From contig NZ_JAATOV010000001.1 of NCBI RefSeq assembly GCF_011806425.1, forward strand, positions 124,001 to 188,000: a stretch of 64,000 bases of DNA. The letters run 5' to 3'. A program made the translations under genes and the position numbers. The first letter of the stretch is position 1. The number at the start of each line of letters is the position of its first letter. Positions 1 through 9,073 of the stretch are shown piece by piece. The DNA comes from Thalassospira lucentensis (GTDB taxonomy: Bacteria; Pseudomonadota; Alphaproteobacteria; Rhodospirillales; Thalassospiraceae). Below the pieces are notes generated by a model. The model made no database searches, was not told the origin of the DNA, and was given only the letters and a program-made list of their open reading frames with translations.

Positions 1-2
1 GT

Positions 3-563
3 GCGAAGCTTCCGACCGGAACGCCAGAGGACGCAGCACTTATTGTGATTGATGCACAGGAAGAATATCGGTCGGGCAGCTTGCAATTGGTGGGGCTTGA
101 TGCCGCCCTTGGCAACATTCAAAAGTTGCTGGCCCATTGGCGGGCGAAAGGCGGCAAAGTGATCAACATCCAGCATCACGCCAAAGGCCTTTTTGATCCA
201 TCAACCCCCTATGCCGCCATCGTTGACGAGGTTAAGCCGGGCGGCGATGAGCCGGTTCTGACCAAGGCCGTGCCGAATTCGTTTGGGGGCACGAACCTTG
301 ACGAGTTGCTGAAGGAAGCGGGCATCAAGCATGTGGTCCTGAGCGGCTTTATGACCCATGTCTGCGTTTCAACCACCGCACGGTTTGCCAATGAAATCGG
401 CTATGACGTGTCTGTGGTATCGGACGCCACCGCAACCCGTGACCTGCCAGATGCGACCACCGGCGATGTCATCCCCGCCGCCGAGCTACATCGGGCGGAA
501 TTGGCGATCCTGTCTGACACCTTTGCCAAGATTGTCACGACGGACGATGTGCTTAAGGCGTAA
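3..563 (+). CDS. Isochorismatase-family cysteine hydrolase (5' truncated)
   Basis: The reading frame is open to the left edge, so the true start lies outside the window; the first in-frame GTG at 45 falls inside the first beta strand and is not the start. The visible protein has the catalytic triad of the isochorismatase/nicotinamidase-like family: Asp in ALIVIDAQ, Lys in LTKAVPNSF, and the nucleophilic Cys in MTHVCVSTTARFA. Family members hydrolyse amides or vinyl ethers (nicotinamide, isochorismate, ureidoacrylate and others); the substrate cannot be named from sequence alone. It ends 89 bp before the convergent phaB, with a strong shared terminator between them. Confidence 0.85.
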   Translation, partial: AKLPTGTPEDAALIVIDAQEEYRSGSLQLVGLDAALGNIQKLLAHWRAKGGKVINIQHHAKGLFDPSTPYAAIVDEVKPGGDEPVLTKAVPNSFGGTNLDELLKEAGIKHVVLSGFMTHVCVSTTARFANEIGYDVSVVSDATATRDLPDATTGDVIPAAELHRAELAILSDTFAKIVTTDDVLKA

Positions 564-596
564 GTGCCCAGCATCATCGGTTCCCACCCAAAAGAA

Positions 597-626
597 ACGC
601 CCCGCAGAATGCTGCGGGGCGTTTTC
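597..626. terminator. Bidirectional Rho-independent terminator
   Basis: A perfect 11-bp stem (597-607 with 612-622, GC-rich) with loop AATG is followed by TTTT on the plus strand. It sits between the convergent hydrolase gene and phaB and can serve both. Confidence 0.85.
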
Positions 627-651
627 GTATTTGCCAGTTTATATTGGCTGA

Positions 652-1374
652 TCAGCACATGTGCTGGCCGCCATTGATCGACAGGCATGATCCGGTGATG
701 AAGCCGGAATTTGGGCCGCAAAGATAAAGGACTGCTTGTGCGATTTCATCGGCCTCGCCCAATCGACCGACCGGGATTTTGGCGATGATGCTTTCAAGGA
801 CCTTTTCAGGAACAGCCGCCACCATGTCGGTATTGATATAGCCCGGCGCGATGGTGTTGACCGTAATGCCCTTGCGCGCGGTTTCCTGTGCCAGGGCCTT
901 GGTAAAGCCGTGCACACCGGCCTTGGCGGCGGAATAGTTGGCCTGCCCCATCTGACCGGCCTGCCCGTTGATCGAGGAGATATTGACCACCCGGCCAAAG
1001 CCGCGCGCACGCATGCCTTCAAGCGCTGGTTTGGTCATATAAAATAGCGAACTGAGATTGGTTTCAATCACCGCATTCCATGCATCGACATCCATTTTAT
1101 GCATGAAGCCATCGCGGGTGATGCCAGCGTTGTTGACCAGAATATCGATCGGGCCAACTTCTTCTTCGATTTTCGCGATGCCATTGGCACAGGCATCTGC
1201 GTCTGCGACACTCCATTTAAAGGCCGGAATGCCGGTTTCATCGGTAAAGGCGCGTGCGGCGTCATCGTTGCCGCCATAGTTTGCAACGACGTTAAAGCCC
1301 GCCTTTTTGAGCGCCAAGCTGATGGATTTACCAATGCCGCGTGTCCCACCGGACACCAAAGCTGTCTTCGTCAT
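652..1374 (-). CDS. phaB: Acetoacetyl-CoA reductase PhaB
   Basis: Reduces acetoacetyl-CoA to (R)-3-hydroxybutyryl-CoA with NADPH, the second step of polyhydroxybutyrate synthesis in the cytoplasm. The 240-residue protein is a classical short-chain dehydrogenase: cofactor motif SGGTRGIGKS at residues 8-17, NNAG at 81-84, and catalytic Ser134, Tyr147 and Lys151 (ANYSAAKAG). Length is typical for PhaB. It lies 256 bp downstream of phaA on the same strand, so the two form a thiolase/reductase pair with or without an internal promoter. The start ATG at 1374 has a purine-rich AAAGGGAGG stretch just upstream. Confidence 0.95.
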   Translation of the reverse strand: MTKTALVSGGTRGIGKSISLALKKAGFNVVANYGGNDDAARAFTDETGIPAFKWSVADADACANGIAKIEEEVGPIDILVNNAGITRDGFMHKMDVDAWNAVIETNLSSLFYMTKPALEGMRARGFGRVVNISSINGQAGQMGQANYSAAKAGVHGFTKALAQETARKGITVNTIAPGYINTDMVAAVPEKVLESIIAKIPVGRLGEADEIAQAVLYLCGPNSGFITGSCLSINGGQHMC

Positions 1375-1630
1375 GATCGCCTCCCTTTAATTCGTTTATC
1401 AAAACCCTGATTGAATTGATTTCCGTCATTTGCCCTTCTACGACATGCGAAAAATTAACCCATAGGTAGATTTATAGACCTTATTTTGCCCTCCTTCCAT
1501 GATGCATATCAGTTTAAAACGTGATCTTTGGTCGTATCGGACACCCCAAAAAGGGGCCGAAAAGACAAACAGGACGCCCCCGTAAGAGGACGCCCTGCTG
1601 GTCATGAAGATTTATGAGGTGCTGCTTTTC

Positions 1631-2803
1631 TTAGCGTTCGACGCAAAGAGCAACCCCCATGCCACCACCAATGCAGAGCGTCGCGAGACCTTTTTTCGCG
1701 TCGCGCTTCTGCATTTCATGGAGCAAAGTGGTAAAGACGCGTGCACCCGATGCGCCAATCGGATGGCCCAGCGCAATCGCGCCGCCATTCACATTGACCT
1801 TATCGGTATCCCAGCCCATTTCGCGGTTGACCGCAATCGCCTGCGCGGCGAAGGCTTCGTTGGCTTCGATCAGGTCAAGATCACCCGCCGACCAACCGGC
1901 TTTTTCCAGTGCCTTTTTCGATGCCGGGATCGGGCCAGAGCCCATGATCGCCGGATCAACACCCGCCGTTGCCCAGCTTTTGATGGTTGCAAGCGGGGTC
2001 AGCCCACGTTTGGACGCCTCGGCAGCGGACATGACGACCAAGGCCGCAGCCCCGTCGTTAATCCCAGATGCGTTGCCCGCGGTTACCGTGCCTTCCTTAT
2101 CAAACGCCGGGCGGAGCTTGGACATGCCTTCGACGCTGGCGCCGTGACGCGGATATTCGTCCGCATCAAAGATGGTTTCACCCTTACGGTGGGCGATCGT
2201 GACAGGAGCAATTTCATCGTCAAAGCGGCCAGCCTTTTGGGCGGCTTCGGCTTTGTTTTGGGATGCGACGGCAAATTCGTCTTGTTCTTCGCGTGAAATG
2301 CCCCATTTGGCGGCGACATTTTCGGCGGTGTTGCCCATGTGATAGCCGTTAAAGGCACACCACAGGCCGTCCTTGATCATGCTGTCGATGAATTTGACAT
2401 CGCCCATTTTATGCCCGGCGCGCAAGTTTGCGACATGGGTGGAGTTGGACATGTTTTCCTGACCACCAGCGACGACGATATTGGCATCCCCGGTCATGAT
2501 TTGCTGGGCAGCCAATGCGACGGTGCGCAGGCCAGAGCCACAAACCTGATTGATCAGGAAGGCTGTTGCGCGCTCGGAAATGCCAGCCGCCATGGCGGCC
2601 TGACGTGCCGGGTTTTGCCCCTGACCGCCGGTAAGAACCTGCCCGAGAATGACTTCGTCAACAGCGTCACCTTCGATGCCAGCACGTTTGAGTGCGGCCT
2701 TGATGGCGACAGCGCCTAAATCATGGGCGGGGGTATTGGCAAGCGTACCGCTGAATGCGCCAATTGGCGTTCTGGCGGCACTTACAATTACGACGTCGGT
2801 CAT
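1631..2803 (-). CDS. phaA: Acetyl-CoA C-acetyltransferase PhaA
   Basis: Condenses two acetyl-CoA to acetoacetyl-CoA, feeding PhaB. The 390-residue thiolase shows the nucleophilic Cys88 (NQVCGSG), the EANEAFAAQ motif, His347 ([10 protein letters not shown]) and the C-terminal Cys377 (LCIGGGMG), all in the expected order and spacing for a biosynthetic class II thiolase. It is the first gene of the phaA-phaB pair. The synthase genes phaE-phaC and the regulator phaR lie 9 kb away, so PHB genes are in two nearby groups. Confidence 0.95.
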   Translation of the reverse strand: MTDVVIVSAARTPIGAFSGTLANTPAHDLGAVAIKAALKRAGIEGDAVDEVILGQVLTGGQGQNPARQAAMAAGISERATAFLINQVCGSGLRTVALAAQQIMTGDANIVVAGGQENMSNSTHVANLRAGHKMGDVKFIDSMIKDGLWCAFNGYHMGNTAENVAAKWGISREEQDEFAVASQNKAEAAQKAGRFDDEIAPVTIAHRKGETIFDADEYPRHGASVEGMSKLRPAFDKEGTVTAGNASGINDGAAALVVMSAAEASKRGLTPLATIKSWATAGVDPAIMGSGPIPASKKALEKAGWSAGDLDLIEANEAFAAQAIAVNREMGWDTDKVNVNGGAIALGHPIGASGARVFTTLLHEMQKRDAKKGLATLCIGGGMGVALCVER

Positions 2804-3396
2804 GAAACCCTCCGATTATATCTTGTTTACGTTTTTCCCCGGACCGGGCAACGATGTTTTTATCCACGCGCTTTGTGGTCCTGTTACGATCTTATCGCAC
2901 TGCAGCAAAATTCCAAGCACTGATCCCTCCCTCTTTCGGAGAGGATGACCTTCTTTTTGTCGGCTTTTCGTGGGCATCTTTGCTTTGGCCCAGCACGCGG
3001 ACGATCCCAAAGGCGGCGTTGCCCGCGCTGTTTGCAAAACGTTGCCCTTAGAGTGTGTGCTTATTGAGGCAATATCGCAACCCCAGTTGCAGATTTTGAC
3101 GGCATCACACGCCAAAATGACAGGCCGATTTTCCGCCAAATGCAGCCAAACAAATACGTTTTGGGGCTCTTTTATTCGTGTTGGGAAAACCCAATATGCC
3201 AATAAGGGAGTTAAACCCACGGTGGTGGGTGCGTGGTGGTTTCGCCGTAACTTCCGCGTAATTTCCCGGGGGGGTTAGGATTTAACCGCCTAAACCCGAT
3301 GCAAAGCGGTGGGATCCGTTGGGAAACGATGGTGAAGGGTACACAGAACAAAGAAAGGCAGATTTAGACGCAGCATGATCAAAGGCAGTCATTTGA
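2804..3396. other. Intergenic region between phaA and the receiver-HDOD gene
   Basis: A 593-bp non-coding stretch between divergent genes that should hold both promoters. It has several TGC/GCA motifs (for example CTGCAGCA near 2901 and TTTGCAAAACGTTGC near 3032) of the kind PhaR proteins bind, but I see no clear symmetric site. A 6-bp hairpin (ACCCAC/GTGGGT, about 3217-3232) is present. The 134-codon minus-strand frame here has no family resemblance and is not called. Confidence 0.5.
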
Positions 3397-4641
3397 ATGA
3401 GCAATATTCTATTTGTTGACGATGACGTTAATATTCTAAGCGGGTTACGCCGCCGAGCGCGCCGCGTGCATCCGGAATGGAATATTTCGTTCGTGACCAG
3501 TGGTGCCCAAGCCCTGTCTTTGTGTGATGAGCAAAGCTTTGACGTTGTTGTTTCTGACATGCGCATGCCCGGCATGGATGGTGCAGATTTACTGCATCAA
3601 CTTCAGGACAAAATCCCCGACACCGCCCGGATTATTTTATCGGGATATTCCGAAGACGACGCCATCCTTCGAACCGTTGGTCCCGCCCAACGATACCTTG
3701 CCAAACCGTGTGATGACGAAGTTCTGTTCGAAGCGCTTGAGCAGATGCTTGGCATTCGGAGCCTTTTGGCGAAAGCCGACATTCGAAGCATTATCGGCGG
3801 CATTGATGCGCTGGCGTCCCCGCCTGATACCTATACCCGGCTTGTGCAGGCCTTTGACGATCCCAAAACGGGCAATGATCAGATCGTTGCCATCGTGTCA
3901 TCGGATATCGCACTGACCGCCGAAGTTCTGAAGATGACAAATTCCGCCTATTTCGCGCTGCCCAACAAGATTACGTCAATTTCGCACGCGGTACGCATGA
4001 TCGGGGCGGATACATTGAAATCGCTGGCGATTTTCATTGGCCTGTTCAAAAGCTTTGACGGGCCGGATGCGGTTGTTGGGCGCATGAAAACATTGTGTCG
4101 GCGATCCCAACAAATGGGGATCGCCGCAGCACTCATCGGCGAGTACGAAAAACTCGGCAAGGATGCCTGCCAGTTGCTGCCATCCGTTGGCATGATGAGC
4201 CATATCGGCAGCCTGATCTTGTATCTTTACTATCACGCGCGGATGGACAAGGTCATTGCGCGGGTTGAGAAAGAAGGCATTTCGATTGTTGACGCCGAAC
4301 GTGATGAATTTGGCGCCGCCCATCCCGAAATTGGCGCGTATCTTTTGGGGCTTTGGGGATTTCCGGAAAGCCTGACCAACGCGGTAGCCCACCATCACGA
4401 CCCGGTCGCGTTCAACCAGACTGAAATGAACGAGTTAACCGCCCTTTATGCCGCACAGCATTTAACCCGTGAACTTAGCGCGCAGCATCGCCCGCAAGAT
4501 GGCGACGACGAAAACCCAGATGCACCGACCACTGAACCAGAAAGCACGATTGATATCGGCTATCTCGAAAAGATTGGGAAAGCCGACAGCTTGCCCGCTT
4601 GGCGGAAAATCGTTGCCACGGTCCTGAAAAGTTACCCGTAA
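3397..4641 (+). CDS. Response regulator with HDOD output domain
   Basis: Residues 1-115 form a receiver domain: acidic pair in LFVDDDVN, phospho-acceptor Asp54 in VVSDMRMPGMDG, and the conserved Lys in YLAKPCDD. Residues about 130-330 are an HDOD domain (SSDIALTAEVLKMTNSAYF and the helix around HAVRMIGADTLKSLAI), a non-catalytic relative of HD domains used in signalling proteins. The C-terminal 80 residues include an acidic, Pro-rich linker. It heads a plus-strand cluster with a second receiver protein 27 bp downstream and a histidine kinase, so the three likely form one two-component pathway. The output is unknown. Confidence 0.9.
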   Translation: MSNILFVDDDVNILSGLRRRARRVHPEWNISFVTSGAQALSLCDEQSFDVVVSDMRMPGMDGADLLHQLQDKIPDTARIILSGYSEDDAILRTVGPAQRYLAKPCDDEVLFEALEQMLGIRSLLAKADIRSIIGGIDALASPPDTYTRLVQAFDDPKTGNDQIVAIVSSDIALTAEVLKMTNSAYFALPNKITSISHAVRMIGADTLKSLAIFIGLFKSFDGPDAVVGRMKTLCRRSQQMGIAAALIGEYEKLGKDACQLLPSVGMMSHIGSLILYLYYHARMDKVIARVEKEGISIVDAERDEFGAAHPEIGAYLLGLWGFPESLTNAVAHHHDPVAFNQTEMNELTALYAAQHLTRELSAQHRPQDGDDENPDAPTTEPESTIDIGYLEKIGKADSLPAWRKIVATVLKSYP

Positions 4642-4668
4642 ATTTCATTAAGAGGGGAAGTGTCCAAA

Positions 4669-5847
4669 ATGGCCGACTATAAAGTTCTTTTTGTCGACGA
4701 TGACTCCAACCTTCTGATGGCGTTGCGCCGTCAACTGCGCGGAAAGTTCGATATGGTGACCGCGGCAGGCGGGGCCACCGGCCTTACCATGTTTGACGAA
4801 CACGACAATATCGCGGTTTGCGTTGCCGACATGCAGATGCCCGGCATGACCGGGCTTGAATTCCTTGAAAAGGTGCAAAAAGTCAGCCCCGATACTGTGC
4901 GCATCATGCTGACTGGCAATGCCGATCAGGCAACGGCGGTCAACGCGATCAACAAGGGGCAAATTTTTCGGTTTTTCTCCAAACCTTATGAGACCGAAGA
5001 CCTGCAACGCGCCCTGACGGATGGGTTGCGCCAGCACCAACTGATTACAGCAGAAAAGAGCCTTATTCAGGAAACGCTTGCGGGTAGTGTGAAGCTTTTG
5101 ACCGATGTGATGGCGCAGCTTAATCCGACGGTTTTTGGCCGGTCGATGAAAATGAAAAGCTGGTGTGATCTGATTTCCAAAGAGATCGGCTTTCCGCGGC
5201 CTTGGGAACTGGGCATTGCCGCATTGCTGTGCCCGATCGGGATCGTTGCCCTGCCGCCCGATATTCTTGCGCGGATGTCGGTTGGCAAGCGATTGCAGCC
5301 GCTGGAGCGTGACTTACTCAAACGCACGCCAGAAGTCGGCCATAAACTGATTAGCAATATCCCCCGCCTGGAAGCGGTGGCGGAAATTGTTCATTTCCAG
5401 AACCGCAATTTTGACGGCACCGGCTTTCCTGACGAAGGCCCGGTGGGCGAGGATATTCCGCTGGGTGCGCGCATCTTGCGGATCGTTCGGGATTTGGCAG
5501 AAGTCAGCTTTGGCGGCGAGCCAACCGACATTGATTTCGAACAGATCGGGCAAAAACCGCACCGTTATGACCCGGTTCTGTTTGAGAAAATCAGGAAGCT
5601 TTTGGCCGTCATCGATAACGATCAGGACCTGCCGCCCGAAGGGGTTGATATGACGCTTTCGATTGCGAACCTGCGCGAGGGTGATCTTTTGATGACCGAC
5701 CTTGAAACCGTGGACAACCATATCGTTTTAACCCACGGCAACTTTATCTCTGAAATGCAGCTCGCACGGATCAGAGTTTTCCAAAAAGCCCATGATTTTC
5801 GAGAGCCCGTAGACATCAAACGCGGCGTTAAAACGAGGACCGTGTGA
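4669..5847 (+). CDS. Response regulator with degenerate HD-GYP domain
   Basis: An RpfG-like layout of 392 residues: receiver domain 1-120 with phospho-acceptor Asp54 (VADMQMPGMTG) and Lys105 (FFSKPYE), then an HD-GYP fold at about 140-310. The catalytic HD pair is replaced by Cys188-Pro189 (AALLCPIG where AALLHDIG is usual) and GYP reads GFP (252-254), though DGTGFP and GEDIPLGARIL are kept. It is therefore unlikely to hydrolyse c-di-GMP. ATG 4669 was chosen over the in-frame GTG 4660 because AGGGG at 4653-4657 is about 11 nt from the ATG but overlaps the GTG spacing region. It overlaps the possible GTG start of the next frame. Confidence 0.85.
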   Translation: MADYKVLFVDDDSNLLMALRRQLRGKFDMVTAAGGATGLTMFDEHDNIAVCVADMQMPGMTGLEFLEKVQKVSPDTVRIMLTGNADQATAVNAINKGQIFRFFSKPYETEDLQRALTDGLRQHQLITAEKSLIQETLAGSVKLLTDVMAQLNPTVFGRSMKMKSWCDLISKEIGFPRPWELGIAALLCPIGIVALPPDILARMSVGKRLQPLERDLLKRTPEVGHKLISNIPRLEAVAEIVHFQNRNFDGTGFPDEGPVGEDIPLGARILRIVRDLAEVSFGGEPTDIDFEQIGQKPHRYDPVLFEKIRKLLAVIDNDQDLPPEGVDMTLSIANLREGDLLMTDLETVDNHIVLTHGNFISEMQLARIRVFQKAHDFREPVDIKRGVKTRTV

Positions 5848-5881
5848 TTTGTCAGGAAGGTACAAATCCAAGGGAGACAAA

Positions 5882-5902
5882 ATGGAACGCTGTTATGAAT
5901 GA
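5882..5902 (+). CDS. Possible leader peptide MERCYE
   Basis: The best ribosome binding site in this junction (AAGGGAGA, about 5869-5876) is spaced for ATG 5882, which is out of frame with the kinase and encodes only six residues before TGA. That stop overlaps the kinase ATG (ATGAATGA). It may couple translation to the kinase, or the site may serve the kinase ATG at longer spacing. Confidence 0.2.
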   Translation: MERCYE

Positions 5903-7448
5903 GCAAAATGTCGAAACCCAAGAAGATGCCGAGGCGATCGAGGATCAAAGCACCGAGATCGAAGAACAGGACGCCGCATTAGACGCGCAAAATGAAGACG
6001 CAGAAGTAGCGGCGAACGCCGCGCCAGACGCATCAAAAGACACCGTCGAAGATAAGAAAATTTTGCGCACGGATGCCGGTGGCCCTGAGACCAATGATCT
6101 GTTGCTGGCCGTCGATGAGATCACAACCGATGACGAAGTGCGCAGCCAGTTTCGCGCCCTTTTGCAGGAACAGCAAAAGCGCCAGCAGGAAACCACCCAG
6201 CGCCTTAAAACCATTCTTGATAGCGTGGTCGAGGGCATCTTGGTGGTGAATAATGGCGGGGTGATCGAGGATTTCAATAAATCGGCGACCGAAATCCTGC
6301 GTGCGGACGAGGATCAGCTTTTGGGCACGAATGTCGATATGATGTTTATCGACCGCAAGGCGACGTTGCGCCACCGCCTTTTGAACAAATGCATCAGCAT
6401 CCGAAGCGGGGTTTTGAAATACGATTACACGGAAACAATGGCCCAGCGCCAAGACGGCGATACTTTTCCGATGGAAATCACCATCAGCCCAGCCAACCTG
6501 ACCGGCGAGATGAACTATTTGTATATTTTCCGCGACATCACGCGGCGCAAACAGGCCGAAGAATCCCACAACAAGCTAGAAAGCGAACTGCGCGAAGCCT
6601 TAAAGCTTGAGGCAATTGGCCATCTGGCAGGCGGCATCGCGCATGAGATCAATACGCCAAGCCAATATATTCGCGACAATTTGAAATTCCTGAACGACGG
6701 ATATGGGGCGATTTCACGCATGCTGGGTCTTGCCATGCATGTATTGTGGGAACATCGCAACGAGTTGTCCGACAATGCGTTTTCGAAATTTGCCAAGCAA
6801 ATGCGTGATGCGGATCTTGAGTTTTTGCTTGATGAAATCCCCCACGCAACCCAGCAGTCACTTGATGGGATCAATCAGGTGGCCAAGATTGTGTTGTCGA
6901 TGAAGGAATTTTCCCACCCAAGCGGGGCCGAGAAAACCGCAACCGATATCAACCGTGTGCTTGAGAATGTGTTGGTGGTGTCACGCAATGAGTGGAAGCA
7001 CTATGCCAATATGGAAACCAAGATGGATGCGGAACTTCCACATATTCCGACCCATGTGAATGAGATTAATCAGGTGTTCCTGAACCTTATTGTCAATGCA
7101 GCCCAAGCCATTCACGCCGCCGGACGCACACCCGAAGAAGGGGAAATCACGGTTAAGACCACATCGCTTGATGACAGTATCCTGATCAGCATCAGCGATA
7201 ACGGATCAGGCATCGAGCCAGAAAACAGATCAAAAATCTTTAATCCGTTTTTCACCACCAAAGAGGTTGGCAAGGGAACGGGTCAGGGACTTGCGATTAC
7301 GCATGACATTGTCCAGACCCGCCATGGTGGGCGCATCTGGTTTGAGACACAGGTCAATAAGGGCACGACGTTCCATGTGCTGTTGCCCGCCGAAGACAGA
7401 ACCGGCCGCCAAGCGGATGGCAAAAAGAAAGCACCGACCCAAGCCTGA
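5895..7448 (+). CDS. PAS-domain sensor histidine kinase
   Basis: A 517-residue soluble kinase with no transmembrane segment. Order: acidic low-complexity N-terminus (1-60), a Gln-rich helical segment (80-105), a PAS domain (about 105-215, GILVVNNGGVIEDFNKSA), a PAC-like end (IFRDITRRKQ), a dimerisation helix with phospho-acceptor His250 (GGIAHEINTP), and an HATPase_c domain with N box (NLIVNAAQAI), DNGSGI, FNPFFTTK and GTGQGL. The start at ATG 5895 gives MNEQNVE; the frame is also open from GTG 5844, which overlaps the preceding stop. It probably phosphorylates the two upstream receiver proteins. Confidence 0.9.
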   Translation: MNEQNVETQEDAEAIEDQSTEIEEQDAALDAQNEDAEVAANAAPDASKDTVEDKKILRTDAGGPETNDLLLAVDEITTDDEVRSQFRALLQEQQKRQQETTQRLKTILDSVVEGILVVNNGGVIEDFNKSATEILRADEDQLLGTNVDMMFIDRKATLRHRLLNKCISIRSGVLKYDYTETMAQRQDGDTFPMEITISPANLTGEMNYLYIFRDITRRKQAEESHNKLESELREALKLEAIGHLAGGIAHEINTPSQYIRDNLKFLNDGYGAISRMLGLAMHVLWEHRNELSDNAFSKFAKQMRDADLEFLLDEIPHATQQSLDGINQVAKIVLSMKEFSHPSGAEKTATDINRVLENVLVVSRNEWKHYANMETKMDAELPHIPTHVNEINQVFLNLIVNAAQAIHAAGRTPEEGEITVKTTSLDDSILISISDNGSGIEPENRSKIFNPFFTTKEVGKGTGQGLAITHDIVQTRHGGRIWFETQVNKGTTFHVLLPAEDRTGRQADGKKKAPTQA

Positions 7449-7509
7449 TCCAAACCAAGTTAGGCGCAGGCATGTGCAGACCTGGGGGCCTGCGGCAAAC
7501 TATCGCCCG

Positions 7510-7827
7510 CTATACTCCGATGACGGCTTCGTCCTTGAGGGTTTCGGTCACGATATAGGTGCGATACCAGACGATGTTTTCATCCGCATCAAACAGGGTT
7601 TCGCAGAGTGCTGTATATTCGGCCATGTCCTGCATATGTAAAATCAAAACGCCGGTGACCTCGCCCGTCACGATATAGCATTGCCGAACAGCGGCAAGTT
7701 GGCGGGTTTTGGTAATAAAGTCCTGACGGTATTGATTGCCGTGGCGATGAAATTCAAGATTGATCACCGCCTTAAGCGGACGGCCAACCAAGGCCGGATC
7801 AACCACCGCCACGGTTTTTACGATCAC
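7510..7827 (-). pseudogene. Lrp/AsnC-family regulator, C-terminal half only
   Basis: The 105 residues match the hinge strand (VKTVAVVDPALVG) and the ligand-binding RAM/AsnC domain (VINLEFHRHG, CYIVTGEVTGVLILHMQD, VWYRTYIVTETLKD). The N-terminal helix-turn-helix, about 50 residues, is missing: reading upstream leads straight into the end of the MFS gene, whose stop TGA overlaps the only start GTG (GTGA, 7824-7827). Base composition changes at this point, from GC-rich core to AT-richer sequence. I infer that the left half was replaced by the MFS/MocR cassette. A natural stand-alone RAM-domain protein is the alternative. Confidence 0.75.
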
Positions 7828-8984
7828 TTTGATATGGATGTCTCAGGCAAGGGGCGCTTGATCCACATCGTAACAATTACGATGGTGGCTAAAAACTGCG
7901 CTATACCAAATAAGGTTAATGAGCTGAGCAGGCCAATCATGTCGGCGATAACGCCGCAAATAATTACCGGTACTGAAAAGCCAAGATAAGCGTAAACAAA
8001 CAATCCGGCTGTAGCCCGCGCACGGTTGAATGGTGCACGCAATGAAACCTCTGAGAGTGCCGCGAGATATGTAAAGCCATAACTTGAAGAACTTGTGATG
8101 CCTGTGCCAATAAGAACGAGGCTGATGTTGCCAACCACGACACCTGCAAGGAGCAAGACAAATCCGGCAGGTATCAGGAAAAAGCCGATTGCCAATGCAG
8201 TGCGATTTGAGAGCTTCCTCCCGATGGGCTGGCATATAAATCCCATAAAAATCGCCAGAAAAACGACCGCACCTGTCCACTGTTCATACCCGTGTCGCTT
8301 GAGTTCGAGTGGCACCACTGAAATAATCATTCCAGAAGTAGCCCAAGCAATAAACATTGCTAGGCCATATAGAGCGGTTCCTTCAGGGAAAACTGGCAGC
8401 CTCAACATTGATACACTTGTATCTTTGCTTGAACGAGGAAGCAGCACCGCTGCGATTAACAGGATCGATGCGAGAACTAGGAAAAATATGAAGCTCGCTG
8501 GAATGAACGTGTGGCCTTGGAAGTTGAGGCTGACCCCTGTTGCAAGTGCGCCACCTGAAAAACCCAAAGCAGTTGTCGTGGTCACGAGAAGAGCAGCATT
8601 TTTGGCGTGCTTTTCTCCTAGAAGCTCCGCCATGTACGCGGTACCCGCAGTCGTTGCAAGCCCTGTTCCGACGCCGAGCATCGCACGGGCAGCCATCAAA
8701 CTGTACCAATTCGGTGCAGCAGCTAGCAACGCCGTGGCTGCGCCACTCAATAATAACGCTAAAACAACTGGAAGACGTCGTCCAACCCGGTCCGATAGTC
8801 CGCCGAGCAACATGAGTGTTGGCATTAAACCAGCAACATAAGCAGCGAAAGCAGTTGTCACAGATATCGCGGTATACTGGGCTCCTTCAACATATGCACT
8901 ATATAGAGGAGCTTGTAGATTGACACTGAATGTCACAGCAAAAAGCACCATAGCTAGAAGACAAGACGCAGCAATTCTGAACAT
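7824..8984 (-). CDS. MFS transporter
   Basis: A 386-residue major facilitator protein with about 12 hydrophobic segments and motif A in the first inter-domain loop (GGLSDRVGRRLP). It belongs to the drug/metabolite exporter-like branch; the substrate is unknown. ATG 8984 is preferred over TTG 8993 because AGGG is spaced 9 nt before it. It is divergent from a MocR-type regulator across an 89-bp AT-rich gap, the usual layout of an exporter under a dedicated regulator. Both genes are richer in AT than their neighbours, pointing to acquisition from elsewhere. Confidence 0.88.
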   Translation of the reverse strand: MFRIAASCLLAMVLFAVTFSVNLQAPLYSAYVEGAQYTAISVTTAFAAYVAGLMPTLMLLGGLSDRVGRRLPVVLALLLSGAATALLAAAPNWYSLMAARAMLGVGTGLATTAGTAYMAELLGEKHAKNAALLVTTTTALGFSGGALATGVSLNFQGHTFIPASFIFFLVLASILLIAAVLLPRSSKDTSVSMLRLPVFPEGTALYGLAMFIAWATSGMIISVVPLELKRHGYEQWTGAVVFLAIFMGFICQPIGRKLSNRTALAIGFFLIPAGFVLLLAGVVVGNISLVLIGTGITSSSSYGFTYLAALSEVSLRAPFNRARATAGLFVYAYLGFSVPVIICGVIADMIGLLSSLTLFGIAQFLATIVIVTMWIKRPLPETSISK

Positions 8985-9017
8985 TTTAATCAACCCTAAA
9001 TAGTTGTTTCTGTTCGC

Positions 9018-9056
9018 TTGACATAAAATTTAATTTAATACAATATTTAAATTGTA
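9018..9056. promoter_or_regulatory. Divergent promoter/operator of the MFS-MocR pair
   Basis: TTGACA at 9018-9023 and TACAAT at 9039-9044 (15-nt spacing) resemble a plus-strand sigma-70 promoter for the MocR gene. TACAAT at 9039-9044 is also the left arm of a perfect inverted repeat with ATTGTA at 9051-9056. An operator overlapping the -10 box would suit autorepression by the GntR-type HTH. Inference from pattern only. Confidence 0.45.
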
Positions 9057-9073
9057 CTAAATACAGTGAAGCC

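Noticed and set aside
1604-2296. 230-codon plus-strand frame opposite phaA
   Set aside because: Shadow of a GC-rich coding region; the phaA frame has clear thiolase motifs and this one has none.
2816-3220. 134-codon minus-strand frame upstream of phaA
   Set aside because: No ribosome site, unusual composition (Cys, Trp, Lys), no family resemblance, and it fills the expected promoter region.
8095-8841. 248-codon plus-strand frame opposite the MFS gene
   Set aside because: Low-complexity Ala/Pro/Arg-rich antisense of a membrane protein.
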